A stretch of DNA of 64,000 nt from Streptomyces sp. NBC_01454 (GCF_036227565.1 NZ_CP109460.1:2480001-2544000); one strand, 5' to 3'. Counted from the first letter of the stretch, positions 17,365 to 26,040 are shown. A program made the numbers and translations. The notes: generated by a model from the letters alone, not told the origin.

Positions 17365-17718
17365 ATGGGTGACGCAAACCTGCGCGAACTCCAGACCGCG
17401 CTGACCACCGCCTCCGACCTGGCCTCGTCCCTGCAGTCCGCGCCGAACCGGCGCGATGCGGACCAACTCGTGCACGTCCTGCGGCAGGCGCTGACCGCCG
17501 CCGGCTCGCTGGGGGCGGAGACCGGCCCGACCGGCTGCGCCATACACCCGCACGGCGCGGTCGACCCGCTGTACGGCGATCCCGAAGACCCCTTGCCGCC
17601 GGGCTACGGCAAGTGCCTGCTGTGCAACGACCGCCGGCGCCGGGCCGACGCCCACCCCCTGCACGCCCGCCCGCACGCCCGGCTCCCCCCGCGCTGGCGG
17701 CGCCGGCTGAACGCCTGA
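17365..17718 (+). CDS. Small zinc-ribbon-like protein, probable DNA-damage regulon member
   Basis: A 117-residue protein of unknown function. It has an N-terminal helical region ('LRELQTALTTASDLASSLQ') and a C-x2-H ... C-x2-C arrangement ('CAIH' and 'CLLC', about 35 residues apart) that could bind zinc. The C terminus is strongly basic. The ATG lies exactly where a leaderless transcript from the damage-type promoter would begin, and this decided the start. dgt follows after 48 bases on the same strand, so both may be induced together. I recognise no named family. Confidence 0.65.
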   Translation: MGDANLRELQTALTTASDLASSLQSAPNRRDADQLVHVLRQALTAAGSLGAETGPTGCAIHPHGAVDPLYGDPEDPLPPGYGKCLLCNDRRRRADAHPLHARPHARLPPRWRRRLNA

Positions 17719-17766
17719 GCGACCACCGGCGGGCCCCGGCCCGGCCCGCCGGACTACCATCCGCGC

Positions 17767-19092
17767 ATGCGACCTGCCAGATACAGCGATGAGGATCTCG
17801 AGCAGCACTCCCTGCGACGGCGGGTGTCCGACGACGGGCAGCGCTCCGGGTTCGAGCACGACGTCGACCGGATCCTGTACTCCACGCAGTGGCGGGCGCT
17901 GGCCGGCAAGAGCCAGGTGGTGGCGAGCGCCGAGCTGGGCGCGTACCACACCCGGCTGACGCACTCGATGAAGGTGGCACAGCTCGGCCGGCGGATGGCC
18001 GAGCGGCTGGAGCGCCAGTACGGCGGCCCGAATCCGGCGCTCGTCGAAGCGGCGTGCATGGCCCACGACATCGGCCATCCGCCCTTCGGGCACGCCGGTG
18101 AGCTGGCGCTGCGCGCCACGATGGACGAACTGCACTTCGCCGACGGCGTGCTGGACAGCTTCGAGGGCAACGCGCAGACCCTGCGGGTGCTGACCTTCCT
18201 CGCCGCCCACAAGTACCCGGGCCATCGCGGGCTGCATCTGACCCGCGCCTGCCTGGACGCCGCCACGAAGTACCCGTGGGAGCGCGCGCCCGTCGACCAG
18301 GATCCGGCGCGCCATGTGAAGTGGGGGGTGTATGTCGCCGACCGGGAGGCGTTCTCCTGGGTGCGGGCCGGCCGTACGGACACCGCCGTCCCGGTCGAGG
18401 AACAGGTCATGGACTGGGCGGACGACGTCACCTACGCCTGTCACGACGTCGAGGACTTCTACCGCACGGGCCTGATCCCGCTGGCCGCGCTGTTCCCGCC
18501 GGACGGCACCGCGGGCGCCGAGACCGAGCGGGAGACCCTGCGCTTCCTGGACTATGTGCAGGCCAAGCGGGCGCGCGCGGGCGAGGCCTTCGACCGGGAC
18601 GCGGCGCTGGTGATGATGGCGGACATCGGCAAGCGGCTGGCGGTGCCCGCGCCGTACAGCGGCAGCCATGAGGACGCGGTCGCGGTCAACCGCCGCACCG
18701 CCGATCTGATCTCGTACTTCACCCGCGGGATCGAGCTGGAGGTGGGCGGCGAGGCCGCGATCCGCTACGGGGCGCAGCTGGTGATCCCGGCGGAGCGGCG
18801 AGACGCCTGCGATCTGCTCAAGGAGCTGGTGTGGTGCTACGTCATCGACCGCCCCGCCCTGGCCACCCAGCAGCACGGCAAGCGGCGGGTGGTCAGCGAG
18901 CTGCTGCGCTGGAGCCATGACGCGCCCGAGCTGCTGCCGCCGGACCGCGCGGAGGAGCTGGCGCTGCACGGCGACCGGCTGCGGGCGGCCGCGGACCATG
19001 TCGCCTCGCTGACCGAGGACCAGGCCCTGGCACTGCACCGCCGGCTGTCCGGCACGGGACTGGGGTCGGTCAACGACAACGTGTGGCTGTGA
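17767..19092 (+). CDS. dgt: Deoxyguanosinetriphosphate triphosphohydrolase-like dNTPase
   Basis: A 441-residue HD-domain dNTP triphosphohydrolase, which splits dNTPs to nucleoside and triphosphate. Metal and substrate residues are visible in 'YHTRLTHSMKVAQLGRRMA', 'ACMAHDIGHPPFGHAGE' and 'VMDWADDVTYACHDVED'. The N terminus 'RRRVSDDGQRSGFEHDVDRI' is typical of the family. The ATG at 17767 is 48 bases after the zinc-ribbon gene. If co-transcribed from the damage-type promoter, its role would be dNTP pool control during repair; this is inference. A GC-rich hairpin follows the stop. Confidence 0.93.
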   Translation: MRPARYSDEDLEQHSLRRRVSDDGQRSGFEHDVDRILYSTQWRALAGKSQVVASAELGAYHTRLTHSMKVAQLGRRMAERLERQYGGPNPALVEAACMAHDIGHPPFGHAGELALRATMDELHFADGVLDSFEGNAQTLRVLTFLAAHKYPGHRGLHLTRACLDAATKYPWERAPVDQDPARHVKWGVYVADREAFSWVRAGRTDTAVPVEEQVMDWADDVTYACHDVEDFYRTGLIPLAALFPPDGTAGAETERETLRFLDYVQAKRARAGEAFDRDAALVMMADIGKRLAVPAPYSGSHEDAVAVNRRTADLISYFTRGIELEVGGEAAIRYGAQLVIPAERRDACDLLKELVWCYVIDRPALATQQHGKRRVVSELLRWSHDAPELLPPDRAEELALHGDRLRAAADHVASLTEDQALALHRRLSGTGLGSVNDNVWL

Positions 19093-19101
19093 GACCGGAG
19101 C

Positions 19102-19137
19102 GGGCCGGGCCGGTGCCGCCGTGTAACGGCCCGGCCC
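19102..19137. terminator. Bidirectional hairpin between dgt and the ccdA-like gene
   Basis: A perfect 11-bp GC stem (19102-19112 with 19127-19137) lies 10 bases after the dgt stop and 16 bases from the end of the convergent gene. Confidence 0.7.
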
Positions 19138-19152
19138 GGCCGCGGGCGGCAC

Positions 19153-20037
19153 CTAGTCGGTGCCGCCCTCCCGCTGCCCGGCCCCGCTCCGTGGCCGCTC
19201 CGCCCCGTCCTGCGGGGGCTTCTTCTCCGGCCGGAGCGCGATCCGGCCCAGCACCGCCGCGACGAGCAGCGCGGCCACCGCGACCAGGGCGTAGTCCGGA
19301 ACGGCGTTCCCGAGCCGCCTGGCCCATTCCTCGACCCGGAATTCGGCGTCCGCGTCGAGGATTCCGGGCAGCGCGCTGGTCCCGTTGAAGCGCAGGAACA
19401 GCACGCCGATGCCGAGGAAGAACACCCCGGACAGCAGCGAGGTGGTGTGCAGCCGCAGCCTGCCCAGGGTGAATTCCCGGCCCCGCAGCCAGCCCCGGGT
19501 GCCGAGCTTGCAGCGGTCCCACAGCAGTGCCAGCACGAACAGCGGCAGCGCCATGCCCAGCGCGTAGACGGCGAGCATCGAGGCGCCGTACACCGGTGAG
19601 CCGCTGACCGCGGTGACCGTCAGCACCGCGCCGAGGATCGGCCCCGCGCAGAAGCCGGCCAGGCCGTAGACGCAGCCGAGCAGAAACGTGGAGACCGCGG
19701 AGCGGGGGGTGATCCGCGCGGCCGCGGCCTGCGCGCGGCGGGAGGCGAAGCCCAGGCCGAGGATCTGGGCGAGGCCCAGGGCGATGACGATCCAGCCGCC
19801 CAGGGCGATCAGCAGCTCCCGGTGTCCGTTGAACAGCCGGCTGGCCGCCGTACTGGCCGCGCCCAGCGGCACCAGCGTCGTGGCCAGCCCCAGATAGAAC
19901 ACTCCGGTACGGGCCACCAGCCGGCCGGGGGTCGAGAGGGAGTAGGCGAAGAACGCCGGCAACAGCAGGGCGCTGCACGGGCTGAGCAGGGCCAGCGCCC
20001 CGCCCAGGAATGCCGCGAGGTAGCCGATGTCGCTCAC
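19153..20037 (-). CDS. CcdA-like membrane thiol-disulfide transporter
   Basis: A 294-residue membrane protein of the DsbD/CcdA family, which moves reducing power across the membrane. Six or more hydrophobic segments are seen. The redox cysteines fall at the expected places in 'LLSPCSALLLPAF' and 'YGLAGFCAGPILG'. The C terminus after the last segment is charged. The GTG start overlaps the stop of the DsbA-like gene by 4 bases, so the two are co-translated and probably cooperate in extracytoplasmic thiol redox. Cytochrome c maturation is one possibility, but no other cytochrome genes are here. Confidence 0.88.
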   Translation of the reverse strand: MSDIGYLAAFLGGALALLSPCSALLLPAFFAYSLSTPGRLVARTGVFYLGLATTLVPLGAASTAASRLFNGHRELLIALGGWIVIALGLAQILGLGFASRRAQAAAARITPRSAVSTFLLGCVYGLAGFCAGPILGAVLTVTAVSGSPVYGASMLAVYALGMALPLFVLALLWDRCKLGTRGWLRGREFTLGRLRLHTTSLLSGVFFLGIGVLFLRFNGTSALPGILDADAEFRVEEWARRLGNAVPDYALVAVAALLVAAVLGRIALRPEKKPPQDGAERPRSGAGQREGGTD

Positions 20038-20816
20038 TTCCCGGCCCCCTTGGCCGCGGGCTGGTGCTTCGCCGCCCGTGCGGCCTCCTCGACAGCCTGG
20101 GAGAAGACTTCGAGGGGCTGGGCGCCGGCCACCGGCCGGCCGTTGACCAGGAAGGACGGGGTGGACTGCACGCCCAGCTGGTAGCCCTCGTCCTGATCCT
20201 TCTTCAGCGCCTTGTCGGCGTCCGCGCTCTTGATGTCCGCACGGAACCGGTCGATGTCCTTGACGCCGCTGCCGCGGGCCAGGTCGACGAGCTTGTCCTC
20301 GGCGAGCGCCGCGCCCTTGCGGGTCTTGGCGTACAGCGCGTCGTGCAGCTGCCAGAACCTGCCCTGCTGCCCCGCGGCCCAGGAGGCGCGGGCGGCCCGC
20401 TCGGAGTCGGCGCCGAAGACGGTGAAGTTGCGGAACTCGATGCGCAGGGTGCCCGCGTCGACATACTTCTTGATCAGCTCGGGCTGGGTCTCGCGGGTGA
20501 AGCGGCCGCAGAACGAGCACTGGTAGTCGGCGTACTCGACCAGCACCACCGGGGCGTCCTTCTTGCCGACGGCCAAGGGGTCGCCGTCCGCGCGGCGGCT
20601 GGTCCGCCGGGCGAGGTCGTCGAACATCTTCTGCTGGGCCGGGTCGTCTCCGGCCTCGGGCGAGGAGCCGGACCCGGGTGCGGCGCCGGAGGCGGTCTCG
20701 CCGCCGCCGGCGGTGGACTTGGCGATGACGACGCCGATGGCGATCACGGCGACCACGAGCGCGAGGACCGCGCCGACGGCGGCCAGTTTGCGGGTGCGGG
20801 AAGCGGAGGCGGGCAT
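20034..20816 (-). CDS. DsbA-family membrane-anchored thiol oxidoreductase
   Basis: A 260-residue protein. An N-terminal anchor (about residues 10-33, 'LAAVGAVLALVVAVIAIGVV') is followed by a Ser/Gly-rich linker and a DsbA/thioredoxin-fold domain. The active site is CSFC in 'EYADYQCSFCGRF', and the cis-Pro is in 'VQSTPSFLVNG'. It likely oxidises or isomerises disulfides outside the membrane, working with the CcdA-like protein encoded by the overlapping next gene. The ATG is at the complement of 20814-20816. The domain is complete. Confidence 0.92.
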   Translation of the reverse strand: MPASASRTRKLAAVGAVLALVVAVIAIGVVIAKSTAGGGETASGAAPGSGSSPEAGDDPAQQKMFDDLARRTSRRADGDPLAVGKKDAPVVLVEYADYQCSFCGRFTRETQPELIKKYVDAGTLRIEFRNFTVFGADSERAARASWAAGQQGRFWQLHDALYAKTRKGAALAEDKLVDLARGSGVKDIDRFRADIKSADADKALKKDQDEGYQLGVQSTPSFLVNGRPVAGAQPLEVFSQAVEEAARAAKHQPAAKGAGK

Positions 20817-20874
20817 GCAAAAGCTCCAGACGTACGGAGGGGGAATTCAAGGCCGGGTGCGTCGGGGCAGCGGC

Positions 20875-21375
20875 CTATATCCGCAGTACGGGCAGGAGCG
20901 AGGTGTCGTCGACGGCGGGTGCGGCATCCGTCGGTGGCCGGGCGAGCGCGTGCTGCGCGGGCAGGTCGGCGGCCCGCGGTCCGGTGCCGGCGGTCGCGGG
21001 GGCGAGCGGCTCACCGCGGTGCGGGGTGGGCAGCGGGGCGGACTCGTCGGTCCCCGGGGCGTGCCGGTTGGAGCAGCGCTTGGGCGCGGCGGCGACGGCG
21101 AGGGGCGCGCGGTCGTCGAGCTGCGGACCGCCGTGGGCGGCGGCCGGGCGCGGCGCGCCGGCCGCGTCCGCCGGACGCGCGGCACCGGGAACCGCACCGG
21201 CGGCGGCGTGGGCACCGTCGGAGGCCACCAGGCCCGTCCGCCAGTGCGCCGCGGCCGTCGCCGCGCGGCCCGCCAGCCAGGCCTGGTCGCCGCCGATCCG
21301 GCACAGCAGCGGCCCGAAGGTGACGGCGAGGAGGAGCAGCAGCGTCAGCGCGGCCGACCGGCGCACAGCGTGCAT
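20875..21375 (-). CDS. Putative secreted or membrane-anchored hypothetical protein
   Basis: A 166-residue protein with an N-terminal signal-like segment ('SAALTLLLLLAVTFGPLLC'). The rest is low-complexity, Ala/Pro/Arg-rich sequence without a recognisable domain. The Cys after the hydrophobic run is not in a good lipobox. The ATG (complement of 21373-21375) has GAGGGG about 7 bases upstream, which supports translation. It lies 58 bases upstream of the DsbA-like gene on the same strand, so it may be part of that redox operon. Function unknown. Confidence 0.6.
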   Translation of the reverse strand: MHAVRRSAALTLLLLLAVTFGPLLCRIGGDQAWLAGRAATAAAHWRTGLVASDGAHAAAGAVPGAARPADAAGAPRPAAAHGGPQLDDRAPLAVAAAPKRCSNRHAPGTDESAPLPTPHRGEPLAPATAGTGPRAADLPAQHALARPPTDAAPAVDDTSLLPVLRI

Positions 21376-21496
21376 GTCCCGTCCCCTCCGTCCCGCGTGA
21401 GCATGAACGGCCCATCCTACGGATCGTCCTCGCACGGGCGGCGCACCGGCCGGGCACGGGGCACGTCGTGGTCCCGGCGGGGGGAACGGCCGGCCG

Positions 21497-22024
21497 TCAG
21501 CGGTCGGCGATCCGTACCTCGAACCAGGTCGTCTTGCCGCGGGGCAGCAGATCCACGCCCCAGCGGTCGGAGAGGGTGTCGACGAGGAAGAGCCCGCGGC
21601 CGCTGAGGTCCATCTCCTGGACCGGCATGAGGCACGGCAGCCCGCGGGAGGGGTCGCGGACCTCGATGCGGATCCAGCCGCGGCGGCGCAGCATCCGCAG
21701 CCCGAAGGTGCGGGCGCCGGTGTGGCGTACGGCATTGCCGACGAGTTCGGAGACGAGCAGGACGGCGTGCTCGGCGAGCTGTGGCGTCAGGGACCACTGC
21801 TTGAGGAGCACGGCGGCGGTCAGCCGGCGGGCGATCCCGGCGGACTGCGGGCGGGAGGGCAGCCGGACCTCACCGAGGGTGGGTTCGGCGGCCGGGTCGA
21901 GAGCGGTGGACACCGGGCCGCGGGGCAGCGGCACCGGTTCACCGTCGCTCCCGGACATGCCCCGGTGTGCGGCGGCCGGATCGTTCCCCGGCCGCGGCTG
22001 CTCCATTTCTTCGAGGCCCGCCAT
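21497..22024 (-). CDS. Anti-sigma-type ATP-binding protein (HATPase_c)
   Basis: An RsbW-like ATPase: helix 'AGIARRLTAAVLLKQWSL', N-box 'HAVLLVSELVGNAVRHT', Asp in 'IEVRDPSRGLP', and the lid 'GRGLFLVDTLSDRWG' ending 'GKTTWFEVRIADR'. All ATP-binding motifs are present. Such single-domain proteins act as anti-sigma or anti-antagonist kinases in Streptomyces partner switching. The start is uncertain. I use ATG at the complement of 22022-22024 (175 aa); ATG at 22115-22117 (206 aa) is in frame but adds atypical codon use and lacks an obvious ribosome-binding site. No partner gene is adjacent. Confidence 0.82.
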   Translation of the reverse strand: MAGLEEMEQPRPGNDPAAAHRGMSGSDGEPVPLPRGPVSTALDPAAEPTLGEVRLPSRPQSAGIARRLTAAVLLKQWSLTPQLAEHAVLLVSELVGNAVRHTGARTFGLRMLRRRGWIRIEVRDPSRGLPCLMPVQEMDLSGRGLFLVDTLSDRWGVDLLPRGKTTWFEVRIADR

Positions 22025-22298
22025 GCCCCCATCATGGCCGCTGTCCGGCGCCCACGGGGGTGGAACCGAGGGAATCCGCTGTCCGGAATCGTCGGTTCCA
22101 TACCCCCGGGTCGACATATGCCAACGGCAGTTAAGGTTCTGGCAGAATCGGCTGACCTGCGACGACATCGGGCGTGCGGGCGAGCGGCCCGATGCGCCAA
22201 CAAGGTTGCCTTAAGGCGCAATTAAGTTTTCCGTCATTCGCCCACAAGGGGCATCGCGCACCGGGCAAACCTCAGTCATCCCGCCAACATCAGTGGTT

Positions 22299-23066
22299 TC
22301 AGCGGAACTTGGCCTTTCCGGGCCCCTCCTCGACGAAGCTGCGCATGCCGGTCTCGCGGTCCTCGGTCGCGAACAGCCCCGCGAACCAGTTGCGTTCGAT
22401 GGTCAGGCCGGTGTCGATGTCCGTCTCCAGGCCCGCGTCGACGGACTCCTTCGCGGCCCGCAGCGCCAGCGCCGGACCGGCCGCCAGCCGCGCCGCCCAG
22501 GCATGCGCCTGCTCGTACACCTCGGCGGCCGGCACCACCCGGTCGACCAGGCCGAGCGTGAGCGCCTCGTCGGCCTTCACCTGACGGCCGGTGAAGATCA
22601 GGTCCTTGGCCTTGGACGGGCCCACCAGCCGCGCCAGCCGCTGGGTGCCGCCGGCTCCCGGGATCAGGCCCAGCAGGATCTCCGGCTGGCCGAGCTTGGC
22701 GCTGTCGGCGGCGATCCGGAAGTCCGCACAGAGCGCCAGCTCACAGCCGCCGCCCAGGGCATAGCCGGTGAGCGCGGCGACCACCGGCTTGGGGATCCGG
22801 GCCACGGCGGTGAACGCGTCCTGCAGGGCCTTGGACCGGACGACCATGGCCGCGTGGTCCATGACCTGCATCTCCTTGATGTCCGCACCGGCGGCGAACA
22901 CCTTCTCCCCGCCCCACAGGACGACGGCGCGCACCTCGTCGCGGCGGGTGACCTCCTCGGCCAGCTCGCGCAGCCGGTCCTGGGTGGCGATGTCCAGGGC
23001 GTTCATGGGCGGACGGTCCAGGCGGATGGTGCCGACGCCGTCGGCGACCTCGAGATTCACAGTCAT
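22299..23066 (-). CDS. Enoyl-CoA hydratase/isomerase family protein
   Basis: A 255-residue crotonase-fold protein. The oxyanion-hole segments are 'FAAGADIKEM' and 'ALGGGCELALCADFRIA', and the catalytic Glu is in 'GQPEILLGLIPGAGGTQRL'. Both oxyanion loops and the acidic residues expected of a true hydratase (EchA/PaaF-like) appear present, so beta-oxidation-type hydration of 2-enoyl-CoA is likely. The ATG (complement of 23064-23066) lies only about 10 bases after a TACTAA -10-like element on the minus strand, suggesting a very short leader. A perfect 12-bp palindrome abuts that element, so it is probably under a dedicated repressor. Confidence 0.92.
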   Translation of the reverse strand: MTVNLEVADGVGTIRLDRPPMNALDIATQDRLRELAEEVTRRDEVRAVVLWGGEKVFAAGADIKEMQVMDHAAMVVRSKALQDAFTAVARIPKPVVAALTGYALGGGCELALCADFRIAADSAKLGQPEILLGLIPGAGGTQRLARLVGPSKAKDLIFTGRQVKADEALTLGLVDRVVPAAEVYEQAHAWAARLAAGPALALRAAKESVDAGLETDIDTGLTIERNWFAGLFATEDRETGMRSFVEEGPGKAKFR

Positions 23067-23075
23067 GCCGGAAGG

Positions 23076-23093
23076 TTAGTACGCGTTAACGCG
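23076..23093 (-). promoter_or_regulatory. Promoter (-10 TACTAA) with palindromic operator CGCGTTAACGCG
   Basis: The perfect 12-bp palindrome at 23082-23093 lies directly upstream of TACTAA (complement of 23076-23081). A repressor bound here would block RNA polymerase at the hydratase gene. Confidence 0.5.
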
Positions 23094-23095
23094 CG

Positions 23096-23132
23096 CGGAC
23101 CCGGTGCACTCGGTCACAGTGCACCGGGTCCG
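23096..23132 (-). terminator. Terminator of the first L,D-transpeptidase gene
   Basis: A perfect 15-bp stem (23096-23110 with 23118-23132) has a 7-base loop. It lies 16 bases after the transpeptidase stop on the minus strand and isolates it from the hydratase gene. Confidence 0.8.
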
Positions 23133-23147
23133 TCCGCCGCGGCCGTC

Positions 23148-24386
23148 CTACCGGCCGGCCTTCCACTTCTCCCAGGAGAGGTTCCAGTCGCTGAAGCCGT
23201 TGTCCGGCTGGATGGTTTCGTCGTGCGAGTTCTTGACGATGACCACGTCGCCGATGACGGAGTTGCGGAAGAACCACGCCGCCGGGGTGGAGCTGTCACC
23301 GCCGCCGCGCTGGTCGAAGAGGCCCACACAGCCGTGGCTGGCGTTGCGGGTGCCGAAGGCGGCCCTGCCCGACCAGTAGTTGCCGTGGATGAAGGTGCCG
23401 GAGTTGCTCAGCCGCATCGCATGCGGCACGTCCTTGATGTCGTACTCGCCGCCGAAGCCCACGGTGTCGCCGTTCATCCGCGTCACGAGGTGCTTCTCGC
23501 TGATGACCATCTTGCCGTTGTACGTCTCGGTGCCCGGTCCGCCCGAGGTGATCGGGATGGTCTTGATCTTCTTGCCGTCGCGGACCACGGTCATCTGCTT
23601 CGAGGCGGCGTCGACCGTGCTCACCTGGCTGCGCCCGACGGTGAAGGAGACTTCCTTGGCCTGGGTGCCGTAGACACCGGGGCGGCCCTCGACGCCGTTG
23701 AGGTTCAGCTTGAGGGTGACCTTGGTGCCGGGCGCCCAGTACGTCTCGGGGCGGAAGTCGAGCCGGTCGTTGCCGAACCAGTGGCCCTCGACCGGCACCG
23801 ACGGCTTCGCGCTGACCTCGATGGCGTCCTCGACGGCCTTGGGGTCGGTGATGCCGCGGGTGAAGTGGAGCGAGACCGGCATCCCGACGCCGACCTGCTG
23901 GCCGTCCTCCGGGCTGTACTGGCCGACGAAGGTGTTCTTGGGGACGAGGGTGGTGAAGCTGGAGTGCTCGGCGGCCTCCTTGCCCTGGCCGTCCACCGCT
24001 ATGGCATCGACCTTGTACTCCGTCGAGGCGCCGAGATGGCCGCTCGGCTGCCACAGGGCGCCGTTGCCCGCCGTCTTCCCCTCGACCTCGTTGCCCTTGG
24101 CGTCCTTGACCTTGACGGACTTGAGCTTGCCGTTGCGGGCGGTCACCTTCAGCGCGCCGCTCGTGGCGACGCCGTCCGCGCCGTCCTTGGGCGCTATCGT
24201 CACGGCCGCCTGCGAGGCGGCCTTGTCCCCGCCGGCCTTGCCGGCCGCCTTCCCCTCGTCACCGTCGCCCCCGCAGGCGGTCACCAGCAGCAGCATCGCG
24301 CCGAGCAGCAACGCGAGCGGGCCACCCCCCTTGTGCGGCAACCGACGCCGGCGAGCCGGCACCCCCGAATTCGGCTGGACGTTCAC
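23148..24386 (-). CDS. L,D-transpeptidase lipoprotein (YkuD domain), copy 1
   Basis: A 412-residue lipoprotein that makes 3-3 peptidoglycan cross-links outside the membrane. The lipobox is LVTAC near residue 38. Two Ig-like domains (about 60-260) precede the YkuD catalytic domain with 'SGTFIHGNYW' and the active-site Cys in 'NASHGCVGLFD'. The C-terminal 'DNGFSDWNLSWEKWKAG' is typical of actinobacterial LdtMt2-like enzymes. The GTG start (complement of 24384-24386) has AAAAGGGG upstream. A paralogue lies directly upstream on the same strand. A TATCTAAC-like -10 and a hairpin at the predicted transcript start precede this gene. Confidence 0.93.
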   Translation of the reverse strand: MNVQPNSGVPARRRRLPHKGGGPLALLLGAMLLLVTACGGDGDEGKAAGKAGGDKAASQAAVTIAPKDGADGVATSGALKVTARNGKLKSVKVKDAKGNEVEGKTAGNGALWQPSGHLGASTEYKVDAIAVDGQGKEAAEHSSFTTLVPKNTFVGQYSPEDGQQVGVGMPVSLHFTRGITDPKAVEDAIEVSAKPSVPVEGHWFGNDRLDFRPETYWAPGTKVTLKLNLNGVEGRPGVYGTQAKEVSFTVGRSQVSTVDAASKQMTVVRDGKKIKTIPITSGGPGTETYNGKMVISEKHLVTRMNGDTVGFGGEYDIKDVPHAMRLSNSGTFIHGNYWSGRAAFGTRNASHGCVGLFDQRGGGDSSTPAAWFFRNSVIGDVVIVKNSHDETIQPDNGFSDWNLSWEKWKAGR

Positions 24387-24425
24387 GACTGGCCCCTTTT
24401 CCCCTCGCACGGCCCGCGGTCCCCC

Positions 24426-24464
24426 GCACGCGGCTGCGCACAGCCGCGTGCTTGGCGTTAGATA
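24426..24464 (-). promoter_or_regulatory. Promoter and 5'-UTR hairpin of L,D-transpeptidase copy 1
   Basis: On the minus strand TATCTAAC (complement of 24457-24464) looks like a -10. About 6 bases downstream begins a perfect 11-bp hairpin with a 4-base loop (24426-24451), so the transcript may start with it. It could stabilise the RNA or end read-through from copy 2. Confidence 0.45.
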
Positions 24465-24561
24465 ACCACACCGCAGTGACAGTGAACTCCCCGCGGAGGT
24501 CACCGTTTAGTCCCAAGTGCGGGGGTGGTGCGGGAGCAGTGCGCCGCCGGGCCGGCGCGGG

Positions 24562-25878
24562 TCAGTGCAGCGCGGACCCGGCCCGCCACGGTCCCCAGGG
24601 CAGGTTCCAGCCGCCGAGGCCGTTGTCGGGTGCGACCGTGCGCTCCGGGGAGTGCTCCACCACCACGGTGTCGCCGACGATCGAGCGGCCGAAGAACCAG
24701 CCGGCCGGGGTGTGCGGGCCGCCGCCCTTGATGTCCCGCAGCCCGACGCAGCCGTGGCTGGTGTTCAGGCCGCCGAAGACCTCGGGCGGCGCCCAGTAGT
24801 TGCCGTGCAGAAAGGTCCCGGACCGGGTCAGGCGCATGGCGTGCGGCACGTCCGGGATGTCGTACTCGCCGCCGAAGCCCACGGTGCCGCCGTTCATCCG
24901 GGTCACCGAATGCCGCTCCAGGATCACCATCGTCCCGTTGTAGGTGGGGTTCTCGTCGTCGCCCGCGGTGACCGGCAGGACGGCCGCCACCCGGCCGTTC
25001 TGCCGCACCGTCAGGGTGTGCCGGGCGGCGTCGATGACGCTGACCTGGTCCCGTCCCACCCGGTAGCGGACGGTCTTGCGCTGGATCCCGTAGGAGCCGG
25101 GGCCGGCCTTCACCCCGCGCAGCCGCAGCTGCACCGTGATCGTGGTGCCCGGCCGCCAGCGCGCACGGGGCCGGAAGTCCAGCCTGCGGTGGCCGAACCA
25201 GTGGGCGGCGACGTCGACGGCGGGCCGGGCGCCGACCGTGACGGCGCGTTCGACGGCCGCGCGGTCGGCTACCGGCCGGTTGAAGACCAGCGAGAAGATC
25301 AGGCCGGTGCCGACCGTGGTGCCGCTCTGCGGTGAGAAGTAGCCGATCAGCCGGCGGTCGGGGGCGGCGGTGGTGAAGGTGGTGTGGCGCAGGGCGCGAC
25401 GGCCCGCGCCGTCCAGCGCGACCGCGTCCACGCTGTACTTCGCCCCGAGTTGCAGGCGGGCGTGCGCCGGCCGCCAGCTCAGCCCGTCCGGCGCGATCCG
25501 CCCGGCGACGGGCCGGCGGCCGGCCGTACCGGTCCGGCTGACCGAGACCCGCTCCAGCCGCCCCTGCGGTACCCGGATCTCGAACCGCCCGTCGGCCCGT
25601 ACGCCGTGCGCGCCGTTGTGCGGGACGACCCGGATCGTCTCCTCCCGGGAGCGCGGCTTGTCGCCGGTGAACACCTCCGCGTCCGCGCAGCCGGCCAGCG
25701 CCGCCGCCCCCGCGAGCCCGGCCAGGGCGGCGAGGGCGAGGCGGACCCGCCCGGCAGGCCGTGCCGCCGTTCCCCGGCCCGCCCGGCGGCGCGTCCGGCC
25801 CGGCACGCGGTCCCGCCCACGGGCTCTGCCGCGGAGGTGCGCTCGGTCCCCTGCTCGGTCCTGCTGATGGGCGGTCAT
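24562..25878 (-). CDS. L,D-transpeptidase lipoprotein (YkuD domain), copy 2
   Basis: A 438-residue paralogue of the next gene. The long basic N terminus (about 50 residues, Arg-rich) precedes a signal segment and the lipobox LAGC near residue 69. Ig-like domains and a YkuD domain follow, with 'SGTFLHGNYW' and active-site Cys in 'NTSHGCVGLRD'. It would form 3-3 cross-links in peptidoglycan. I chose ATG at the complement of 25876-25878; a shorter internal start closer to the signal peptide is possible because the basic extension is longer than usual. The two copies differ mainly in the N-terminal half and the linker after the lipobox. Confidence 0.9.
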   Translation of the reverse strand: MTAHQQDRAGDRAHLRGRARGRDRVPGRTRRRAGRGTAARPAGRVRLALAALAGLAGAAALAGCADAEVFTGDKPRSREETIRVVPHNGAHGVRADGRFEIRVPQGRLERVSVSRTGTAGRRPVAGRIAPDGLSWRPAHARLQLGAKYSVDAVALDGAGRRALRHTTFTTAAPDRRLIGYFSPQSGTTVGTGLIFSLVFNRPVADRAAVERAVTVGARPAVDVAAHWFGHRRLDFRPRARWRPGTTITVQLRLRGVKAGPGSYGIQRKTVRYRVGRDQVSVIDAARHTLTVRQNGRVAAVLPVTAGDDENPTYNGTMVILERHSVTRMNGGTVGFGGEYDIPDVPHAMRLTRSGTFLHGNYWAPPEVFGGLNTSHGCVGLRDIKGGGPHTPAGWFFGRSIVGDTVVVEHSPERTVAPDNGLGGWNLPWGPWRAGSALH

Positions 25879-26040
25879 ATACCGGATTGTGACGGATGAG
25901 GCGCGAGATAGGACGTATGCCGCGTAACGGAATGTCACGGACAGCGTGGGGCGAACGGCAAGCCCCCGCCGCGGGACGCGTGAGGCAACGCCCGGTTGCG
26001 GGAAGAACAACGGGGAGGGCGGGACACCTGCACGGCCGGG

